64,000 nucleotides of DNA from Drosophila miranda (taxonomy: Eukaryota; Arthropoda; Insecta; Diptera; Drosophilidae), in contig NC_046677.1 of assembly GCF_003369915.1 (NCBI RefSeq), forward strand, positions 18,370,913 to 18,434,912. The letters run 5' to 3'. The notes under the pieces were generated by a model. It was not told the DNA's origin and did not search any database. It was given only the letters and a program-made list of their open reading frames with translations. Positions 54,401 to 64,000 of the stretch are shown here, piece by piece (within the stretch, counting starts at the first letter, position 1; each line of letters starts with the position of its first letter). The position numbers were made by a program, and so were the translations under genes.

Positions 54401-57080
54401 CCATATGCCACATTCCAGCACTCTCCACTGCACTCCACTCCACTAGCTCTGACTCTTTCACGCTGCTCTTACCACATGGAATGTTCAGTGTGTCACGCTC
54501 ACGTTCGGCTGCAATGACAGGTGCAACAACTGAAATTACATTGCGCCTTGAGACCTTCAGATTAGCTGCATTAACCCCTTACGACGCAACGTACAAATTT
54601 TCAGCTAAGAGATATTGCATGCGATCAACTGTAACAACTGTTGCTCATATTTCGAATTATTTCCGTGGATTCAGACAACTCGATTGTCGTCTTGGCGGTT
54701 TCGTTGAAGAAGCGTCGTAGAAAAGAATACTGTTTTATAATTTTCCTTCCAGATCAGTTTCAACAACAGATAAGTAAGCTACAAATCAGAAAATGTCCTC
54801 CAATTTGACCAATCTCTACCCTACTTTATACTATTTAAAATTTTTGACTAATTATATTTAACTAGTTCGAGTCTTTAAAGGGTTAAGCTGTTGGCTTGTG
54901 CCTTGTTGTTGCAGCAATTGTTGGAGATGTAATTGGCCAATTTTCGCTGCCAAAAACTGCAACACATACTAGTGCTCGTAAGAAGTGGTAGGAATCTGTA
55001 CGAAGCCAGAAAACGATGCAGATAATTGCATTCGTCAAAAGCAGAGTAAAACAAAGAAAACCCAAAGCAGCAGCAATTCACAGATGCCGGACGTCGGGTA
55101 AAGAAGTGGATGGCCATGCCCCTGCCCCAGCCCCAGCCCCAGCCGCAGCCACATGTGATTGCATGTGGCACGTGTTCATGACATTCTTCCAAGTGCAAGT
55201 CGAATTCAGTTGCAATTCTGTTGTTTTTAATGGAATTCCAATGCATTTGCTCGCCTTGAGATGTGGCCAAGACATTTTGGCCTTGGCCAGTGCCCAGATT
55301 TTATGAGTATTGTCATCAGCGGGAGACATAAAGCATCGATCGTAAATCGATTACCAATTCAGCAAAGCTCAGCAGCAGCTCAGGCCCCAACCGATCTTTG
55401 CTTCATTGAGTCTCCTATAGGATGTTTCCCGGCATGTGGGACTATTTTTTCGAGCTTCATCTTCGAATTAATGTAATTGCCAAAGTATATCGTAGGAAGC
55501 TGTGGAATTATACCAGCAGTCTGTTGTCAGGCAGTCCACATTTTATGGCTTGGGTTTGCTTTCAAGGGTATTCGAAATTTCGCGTTCGCTTCTTCGAGGC
55601 TTCAGCCCAATATTGTATCTTGTCTCTTGAACTTTGCTCACTGTCCCGATGGGGCAAGAATGCATGTAAAAATGGTGATTGAATTTATGATTAATGTGGG
55701 TACGGTTGTCATTGAGGCCTGTGCCTGTTCCCAGCAAATTGGCCGGGCCAAGGCTAACCACTGAGGCAAGAAATAAAAGACAGGCGGGAAGAGCCCATTG
55801 TGAGAGCTGCTGGGAACTCAGTGATTGAGACTAAGCGACACAATACCCACAATCGGAAGATGCAGATGGCAGGCCTCCAGTGCGCTGGCAATCAGAGATA
55901 ATCGCAGTAATAGACGGAAGGGTGATCCCATGCTCGGGGGAGTGCGGGCTTGTGAAAATTGGGATATGGAACGTGGGACATGGGATATGGGTGGAGAGTG
56001 CAACTCCCAAAACTTCAGCGAGGCGTGGCGCAAAGAAAAATTATGCATAATTTGGCTTGCAGTTTCGTTTGAGCCAATTGCAGACGTAACCGGCTGCCGG
56101 GCCAAACATTTCAACAGCCACCAAGCGGCGCCAGGGACAGGGCGCTGCGTCGGAGGCAGCTGGCTCCCCCACAGCCGAACCGAACCGAGCCAAACCGAAG
56201 CGATCTATCCCCTAACGGTTAAGCGAATCGAACCTACAGACATGTCCAATCCAACCCGGCTCGTTTCAGATCGAAACGAAATGAAACGACACGAAAGACT
56301 TAAGCAAGAAACTAGTTGGGCACGCGCCAGCAACTGTGTGCAGAGTAGTGGGAGGGGGAGCTGGAGCTGGGGCTGGGGCTGGGAAATCGGCACTACGGAG
56401 ACAGGTGGACTGCTCAAGAAAGAGTTTCGATCAAAAGTATTCCATTTCTGAAAGTGGAATATGCCCAATGGTGTATTGCTTCAACCCTTTGTCTGCATAT
56501 GTCTCTAGCCAGATCCCTCGCCCAGTCAGTCCCACGATCCACACTATTTCTATCGGGCTTACCATTTTACTACCCTCCTTCCTAGTGCTATAAACTTACA
56601 ATACAAGTACTACGAGTATATGCATATCAATATATCAACATGCAATACAAATATTTACCTTCCACAAGTAAAGGCAATCCACAGTCGGTGGTGCGGCTCA
56701 AACAAGTTCGCCGGCATGCAAGGTGGGCTAAAATGAGGTAAGGCCAAACTTCAGTTGATTCCAGCTACGTGAGAGCCGACGGAGCAACAGTTGCAGCGTC
56801 GGGTATTTTAAAAAATTGAAAAGGCGATGTGGGCAACGGGAGAGAGACCTGGCACGGCAAAAGCAAGCAAATGATCGTCGTGAACGCACCTATAGCGCTC
56901 GCCGTAAGTTTTTGTTGAGTCTGGTCCCTGCATTCAACGCGTATCGCGTACCGCCTATCGTCGTATCGTCGTATCGTATCGTGTTTTATTTTTCTCCTCA
57001 TGCCCCAGGCTAAAACGGATGAATAGCTTCAGCTGGAGGCTCTATTTATTTTGTGGTGTGTCAAAGAAGCCGAAACAGTT
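48405..57080. other. 8.7-kb intergenic stretch, no gene supported
   Basis: Only short anonymous frames and simple repeats, such as CCCGTG repeats near 50518 and GAGGTG repeats near 53820. The frame at 53222-53791 (189 codons) has no domain, no splice partner and an oligopeptide composition typical of chance frames. The stretch may carry regulatory DNA of the downstream lipase. Confidence 0.6.
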
Positions 57081-57081
57081 A

Positions 57082-57087
57082 TCAGTT
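57082..57087 (+). promoter_or_regulatory. Initiator-like TCAGTT upstream of the Lip4-like gene
   Basis: TCAGTT matches the Drosophila initiator consensus TCAKTY and lies about 520 bp before the ATG at 57601. There is no properly spaced TATA box. Such a leader length is plausible, but the site is short and unsupported by data. Confidence 0.25.
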
Positions 57088-57600
57088 ATTCGGAGCGAAA
57101 TTAGACAAAAAGTGTAGTTGAAGCTAGTGCTGTTTTGCGGAGAGTAGACCTATGGGCACACAAGCAACTCCCATTTGGTGGGCAAGCTCCGTTCAACTGA
57201 TAAACAATACTCCATAAGACGTTCAATAGTGAGACGCACCCGGCTCCGGAATACCTAATAATAAGCAGTGAAAACTGTGCTTTAGTTCGAAATTGCCCGG
57301 GATTGGATCAGCCAAAAGGATAACCAGACTAAGACCCCAGTGGCCAGACACAAACACGTAACTGCCACCAAGTCGATCTGTGTCGAAAGCGGGAGAGAGC
57401 CAGCAATAGTCGCGACGTAACCGTTACGCTTAGGTGCAAGCCCCGGTGCAGCATTAGCTAATTTGCCCCATTTCGTGTCTGAGTATCTGAGTGTCTGAGC
57501 GCGAGTGTGCGTTGCGAGTTGACTGTGACTGTGACTGTGAGAGTGAGTGCTTTTTGCATCTTCGATCCGCGAGTGCCACTGGAACCCCTCCGCCTCTGCG

Positions 57601-60600
57601 ATGCGGGCAAGCGACTTTGCTTGCGGCCGCCTGCTGGTGGCCCTGCTCTTGCACTGCCTGGTGGCCCTGCAGGTCTGCGGTAGGGCCGGTGCCTTCACCC
57701 TCCTCTCGCCCTTCAGCTACAGCTCGATGAGCTTCAAGAACCTCCTCAACTCGGTGCTGCTGTCGAGCAACGCGAACCTGGCCGGCGGGGGCAGGAACCT
57801 CAAGTCCGACGTGCTCGAGGACGCATCCCTCATAACGGTAAGTTGGCGGGAACAATCCATATACATATCCAACAGTCCATAGTTTTCGTAGGCCTCTCCG
57901 GCCGACTTCCATCACGCACCTCCTCTCTACCCTTGACATTTGTTTTTGGTCTGGTTTTCTTTGGCTTTGTTTTCGTATTCGTTGTTTTTTTTTTCTTCGG
58001 CATTTCATCGTTCGTTGCTTTTACTTGCTTTTATTTATTTTGGCTGGACAATTTTTCTATGTCAAATAAATTTACACTGCCCCCCGTCGAAAGAAAGTTT
58101 CCGTTCTCGGGGTTCGTTGACTTTCCACACTCAAACGCACGTGAAGCGCGGAGGGGTCCGACAAAGGGCCACGGCCACGGCCCCCTATATTGCTGGGCTC
58201 ACATGATCTGCTGCAGTTCCAGTGCAGCAAAGGGAGAGGTAATCCCGTGAACTGTGGTGACCTTTTATGGAGCGGATAGTGTGCGCAGCTTACAGGCCTG
58301 TTTCGGCAGGAATTGGAAGCAATTAGGATGTTATTTACGGGCGGAAATAGGCCATTAAGTTTTTTTGGATTTGCATACGCACATAGATGGTGAAAATAGG
58401 GCTGGGATAATCAATTTTGTGATTGAATTTTCGCTCACGTATGGGAATATGTAGTTACAAAACTGAAATGTAACCTCCAAGTCCATCGAGTGCTAGTGAG
58501 CTAGATTCAATGAGCAACTGGTGGCCGCACTGACCTTGAGCTCATTCACGTGCTCCACAAAGTCTTCGTTCACATGGAAGCCTGGGGGCCGGCTAGCAGC
58601 GATCTTCTTGGGGGCTCCCCAGCTCCTCGACATTTCCCAAGGTTAACCGATTTGCATTCAAAGAAACCTGGAGTCCAATGAGCACAGAAAGCACTTGAGA
58701 AACTCTCACAGCTGCAAGTGGCAGGCGATTTTGCCAGCCAAATATCAGAGGGCAAACAACGCCGAAGATTACCCAATAGCTGGTCTTTAGGCGTCTTCAG
58801 GGTGGGGTCAACAAACAGATAGGCGAAAATGAATAGAGCCAATAAACCAAAGCCGCGGGAACCGTACTCGTCCGAGTATTATTAGCAAGTGTATTCACTC
58901 CGTACGGGTGTGTGCAGAGAAATGATAACGTAACGATTTTATGGGATCTACGTGATTGGTGATTTGTGATTTGTGATTTGTGGTTCGTTGTTGTTATGCA
59001 GACCCAAAACTATTGTCACCGAACTGTCGGTACACCCGTACCTCGGATACGGCCAAATGGATCTTATGCAAAGTCATTGCTGGGCTTACAAACGCGTCCA
59101 CGGGCGCGTGTCTGCACTGTAATCACGTCGGAGTTCGAATAAAGCACGGGGCTTTTGCCGAGGGGCAATTTCAGCACGTTGCCAATTGCATAATCACTGG
59201 GCGAGGGCGAGGGAGATGGCCAGGTTCACATTGTGTATGTCGGGAGACACCTTTCATGGCCCGCAGTAACAAATTGAAATTGTCAACGCTACACAATCAT
59301 CAGCCAGCAATTAGGCTAACCTGTCCACGTCCAGGTCCACGTCCACCTCCACGTCCAAGCCTTTGCCGCCTGACTGACTTTGAAATATGGGTTAGCAGTC
59401 TCCGTCGCTGGCTTCCCCCAGATGTCACCGAAGAAAGACTCTGGGCTGGCCACAATCAGGAAATGGTTTGTCATTTGGCTCGGCATGGATCTGGCTTTTC
59501 CTCCTTTGTTTTGGCAAAGGAAAACATTTTCGTTTTGCCTTAATTTGAATATAAAGGTTTCCGCGTTGTTTTTCTGTCTTGGCCCGACATGCCAAGGGCC
59601 TGCCATTCGATGTCGCTTAGGCTGATTTCAAAGCGAAGGTATTGATGGGTAACTCCCATCGAAAAAGTATACAGAAGGGGCTTAAACCCTTCTTTAGTGA
59701 GCATTTACATCCATCAACAATGTTGTGGGCTAATGAGTTGGTGATCTATTCGACAATGCAAATAAAAAGCGAAGTTCAAACTATCATTTGCAAATCGAAA
59801 TCAATCAGTTTTTCTTTTGTTGCAAAATGCTTTGTTTGTTGTTGCTAGAATGCAGATTCAACAGATTTGCATATGCCATAAGGCAGGGCTCCAACTGATC
59901 GGCATCTTAAAGGAAAAGTTCAAATGTGATTAACCTCCTATATTTCGATGTCATTAAAATGATGTCAGGCGGCAAAACGAAGTCAACGAGCGGCCAACAC
60001 CAATCAGAAATACATCTTTGAGACAAGAGAGTCGGAGGTACATAAAAGATCCAGCAAAAGACTTGACACCAAATTGGAGGGGAAAACTGGTTGGCCATCG
60101 AGACGCTTCGAACCCACTCTCATAATGACAGTGTTAAAAGACAACCAGAGAGAAGTCAATATCAAGGTCAGTTACAAAATGAGCGATGTGCACAAGACAA
60201 CCCAATCCAAGACAAGAGATGGACTCCGAAATCCATCCACCTATCCATCCAACGAAAGCAAAAGTGGTTTCTGGCTCTGGTCTGGCCTCCCCCGGAATCG
60301 AAGGCGCTGACAAGCGCCCTCAAGCTCGACGAGCAAAAGTGTTTTATGCAAATGAATCAAAGGCACGCCGTAAAGCCACTAAAAAAAGCCAGAAAAACAG
60401 ACGTTGACACTTAAAATTTGCATCGATATTTTAAACGAAAGATACACAGCGGAAAAAAAACATTCAAGCAAATCCACGCCCAAAGGCCCATGCAACACGA
60501 CACATACAGTACATGTCGGCTAAGTGCAACCTTGTGTAAGTACAGCAGTCTACTGGTATCTCGGGCAAGTGGATGTGAGGTCTCAGACTGATTATTGGGG

Positions 60601-63600
60601 AAAGATGAGCTCCGAATAGTGTTTCGATAGAAATGACAGAAGATTCATTAACACATTTAGCACCTATGAACATCCTACCTTTCAAATATACATATATGCT
60701 CAAGACTCTATGCGTAATTGTTTGTCAGATTCGGTACGACGAAGGTTGTAGATCCACGTAAGACGCCCAATAAATTAATAAAGCTCGACACCCTCGCATT
60801 GATGCTGTTTGATATAGTTTACTGGGATGATCTTTCAATTCTTGAATCTATAAATTGACTAACAAATTGGATTAAAAAAGCTGATTCCAGGTATTCCCAG
60901 AACTGATCTTGTGGCATATAGGCAATGCTCACTGTGGATACTCACACAAGCTCCATTGCCAATTAGCGTGGACACAAACCATCGGCAGCCAAACACCAAA
61001 TTAGTAGGTCATGATGAGCATTATGGTAATCGGGATGCGAGTCGGTGCTGTGCCGCACGGTGTAGGTGCTAATGAAGTTTCTGTGGCTGTGAGCCAAACG
61101 AAAAAGTTCAGTTAGTGAAACAGTAAGCACACACCGTACGAAAAACATACTCGTATTGCGGTCAGACGGCAAAATGAGAAACGAGACCGAAAATCAACTG
61201 ACAGCCGCAATTCATTTTTATTTTCACATTGGTCCAAGTCGCAGACCGCAGGGTCCGACGTACGAGTATGCCTATCTCTCTATTTCTCTGGGGTTTGGTA
61301 TTTGGTATTTAATTATGGTTTTCCAACCTTTACGAGCCCGTTTTTGCCTCGCAATTTGCTTGATTTATTTACGAGTACTGTGTGTTGTGTTGTGCTGTGT
61401 TTGCCTTATGTTTAAATTGGCGTTAAAACAAACATTTTCATATTTGAGCAATGGCAGTGGGTATTTGTTCGTCTTCTTTTTTCTTTGTTTTATCAGTGTT
61501 TTGTACAAACTATTTAAATACGATATTTCTGAGTGGACTTAAGTTTTTTATCGACTCGTTGATCATCAAACAATCGAGTAATCGAATTCCTAGAGCAAAT
61601 ATGTACCCTAGCCCTATCTCGAGTGCTCTGCTGCTGCGCTGCCGCTCACGTACACTCGTACAACAGTGGCCGGCACACATACAAAAGCATTTTTTTGTTC
61701 ACAAAAGCACTGCAAAGCCTGTGAGTGTGTGCGTGCCCCACCGTTGAGCCTTGGCTAAATTGGACTTTATAATCGCAGCCATTTCTAGGCCGCAATCAAT
61801 TTGATTTCTGCTAATTGCAGGGCTTAAAATATAAAGAAAACTATAAAGGCAATTCCCTGACAAGTGATAAAGGCATTGCTTAACGTTCCATTACCGCAGA
61901 GGTTTCCAAACTTTTCGCGGTTTCCCAACACTGACAGCCCGGTGAGACCCCTGGTGGTGGCATTTTGCTGCACTTTGCGCATCTGTGCAACGCTTCCCCG
62001 GCTCTTGGGCTCTCCAATATTTGCCAGCTGCTGCGCAAAGTGTGTCAAGCCAAGAAAAACAAAACCTCACCGGGCCACAGCGATAGCAGCGACAGCCCCA
62101 ACAGCTGTTGCAATTTTTTGGGGCTTGTCCAAGCCGCTTTCTGCGGCCGCTTCTTCACACTTCGTTCGCGCGCTCATTCTTTTTGAGCTCCTATTCGAAC
62201 AAAGAAGTTATATAAGACCAGAGCCAAGGAAACTGCCGAAAAAGAAACAAAAGAAGCCTAATTTATGCCTAAACATTTGCCAAAATCCACTCGAACCAAA
62301 ACAAAACCGAAAGAGTAGGAAAAGTATTTCACTGGCTTACTTTGGGTACCACTTCCTCGTGTTGTCCAACCAGCCGGCAAGTCAGTTGGCCAATTGCATT
62401 GCTTATACGTGTATTATTTTGTTGTTGCTGCTGCTGCCGCTGTTGCTGCTGGTCATTCGCTGCCAAGGTTAATTAAAATTCCAGGCAGCTCCCAGAGAGT
62501 CTCTTTCCAGTATTTCGGTTTTCATTCAATTGTTTTTGTTTCTTTGTACATTTGTGTAATCGCGTGTTTACGGCTTAATTTTAACAATTGTGTTATAAGT
62601 TTTTCTCTCGGCCACCTACTACCCGCGCCACTTACATAAGAAACCTCCCAAAGAGCCGAACTTATCAAAAATATCACGGCTTTCTCGGAAATCTATAAAT
62701 CTACGCGAGCAGGAAGAAAAATATGCTGTCATACAGTGCGTATGCGTGATACGTGACTAGGTTGAGCTATGGAGCGGGACTTATAGAGTGACCCGAGGAA
62801 ACGGACAGCCCCTAGCTGGTGTGACTTTGCTTCGCATCAGATCCCCCCAAGATCGCCATCAATAAAGAAATTCTATATGGCTCGGGCAGCTCCGTCATAG
62901 CGGACAATTAAAATAGTTGAGGCCATTCATATCCAAACCATTTTGCCAGGGTGCTGGAACCCCTGAAAGCAAGAGATCAAGATATTTCAATCAACTCTGC
63001 ACTGCGGAACTTCCCAGTGGTTCGGCCACGGCCCGCACCTTGCCAGCCTCTCAGTCTCACCCCTGGCTGGGACTTTATTAACTTGTTGATGCCGCAAATT
63101 AAAATTCATTAGCTGAAAATGACTGTGGTTAGAGCCAGACGGATACCACGCCGATGCTGGTGCTCGGGGCTCGGGACTCGAACAGGTGACTGCTTTCCAC
63201 CAAGCTATGCAAATGGGAGCTGCAGAGAGGAGAAGGAGAAAGACGGACAGCCAGCGGAAAGGGCAGGTGCAGAACCTGGACTGGGGCAACTCAATTTCAC
63301 ACTGCCATGATTTGCACTTCTAACACCTTTCCATCTCGTTTTTTCTATCCGGTCAGCCCAAATTAATACGCAAATATGGCTATCCATCGGAGACACACAC
63401 AGTGGTGACGAAGGATGGCTACATCCTGGAAATGCACCGCATCCCAAAGAAAGGCGCCCAGCCAGTGCTGCTGATGCACGGCATACTGGACACTTCGGCT
63501 ACGTGGGTACTGATGGGCCCCAAGTCGGGATTGGGTGAGTGAACTAGGATCCTAAGATGCTCATTTTATATCCCATTTGGAATAACTAATTGTTCCTCCC

Positions 63601-63968
63601 ATCCAGGTTACATGCTCTCCGACTTGGGCTACGACGTCTGGATGGGCAACTCACGAGGCAACCGCTACTCGAAGAACCACACCAGCCTTAACAGCGACTA
63701 CCAGGAGTTCTGGGACTTCACCTTCCACGAGATGGGAAAGTACGATCTGCCGGCGAACATCGACTACATCCTCAGCAAGACGGGCTACGAGCAGCTGCAC
63801 TACGTCGGCCACTCCCAGGGCACGGCCATCTTCTGGGTGCTCTGCTCGGAGCAGCCCTCGTACACGCAGAAAATCACCTCGATGCACGCCCTAGCCCCCA
63901 TCGCCTACATCCACGACATGAAGAGTCCCCTCTTCCGGACCCTGGTTCTGTTTCTGGACTTTCTAACA
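57601..63968 (+). CDS. Secreted acid lipase, Lip4-like, 5' part (continues beyond window)
   Basis: Exons 57601-57837, 63357-63534 and 63607-63968 join in phases 0 and 1 and encode the first 259 residues. The window ends just inside the next intron (GTAAGT at 63969). Residues 10-30 are a signal peptide (LLVALLLHCLVALQVCGRAG). The partial AB-hydrolase lipase segment (RKYGYPSETHTVVTKDGY, QPVLLMHGILDTSATW) is followed by Ser208 in GHSQG; the Asp and His of the triad must lie downstream. The cluster position and the huge 5.5-kb first intron after a signal-peptide exon suggest the orthologue of D. melanogaster Lip4 (CG6113); I hold the name as likely, not proven. The start is the first ATG of a long frame in a GC-rich exon. 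Confidence 0.9.
57838..63356 (+). other. 5.5-kb first intron of the Lip4-like gene
   Basis: Separates the signal-peptide exon from the lipase fold. I see no nested gene, no recognisable transposable element and no tRNA. Its size contrasts with the 55-90 bp introns elsewhere in the lipase genes and suggests regulatory content. Confidence 0.7.
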
Positions 63969-64000
63969 GTAAGTGCGCATCGCTCGCCGGCTCGTTCGCA

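Noticed and set aside
57454..58008. 184-codon minus-strand frame
   Set aside because: Antisense shadow of the GC-rich signal-peptide exon of the Lip4-like lipase.
60085..60115. Possible tRNA TpsiC-like segment (CTTCGAACCC)
   Set aside because: No matching A-box, acceptor stem or anticodon arm at the right spacing.

Overview
The window is nuclear DNA of a fly of the genus Drosophila. The gene set (Trim9 beside a cluster of abdominal or gut-type acid lipases), short phase-matched introns of about 55-90 bp, CA and GGAC microsatellites, and mini-me/DINE-1/ISY-type Helitron-like repeats all fit Drosophila. The abundance and form of these repeats suggest the obscura group, but that is an inference.

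Layout: 1-9262 holds the last seven coding exons and 3' UTR of Trim9 (+), with repeat-filled introns. 10789-11203 is a broken N-terminal fragment of a CYP28/CYP309-like cytochrome P450 (+). 11273-12813 is a three-exon secreted acid lipase (-) with an acidic tail. 12814-21212 has no gene I can support. 21213-22841 is a coiled-coil gene resembling dynein regulatory complex subunits DRC9/DRC10 (-). It is divergent from 23172-28496, a ten-exon gene (+) that reads in one frame through three complete lipase domains (1578 aa). 29150-29650 carries BEL/Pao gag debris (-). 30045-33880 is a giant imperfect palindrome (two arms of about 1.9 kb) with a gene-like spliced ORF in the right arm and its broken twin in the left arm. 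34275-44022 is a tandem array of 1.06-kb Helitron-like elements alternating with 1.78-kb spacers; each of the three spacers holds the same small TATA-driven three-exon ORF. 45407-48225 holds a small candidate minus-strand ORF and a 662-aa protein with four U1-type zinc fingers (+). 48226-57600 shows no gene. 57601 to the window end is the 5' part of another secreted lipase (+), Lip4-like, with a 5.5-kb first intron.

Functionally, the theme is a lipase cluster: three genes carrying five lipase domains in all, each with a signal peptide or a secreted architecture, interrupted by a 15-kb island of repeats (29-44 kb). The most unusual items are the triple-lipase polyprotein with an exact 1807-bp genomic period, the foldback-like palindrome carrying a spliced ORF, and the Helitron-like/small-gene macrosatellite.
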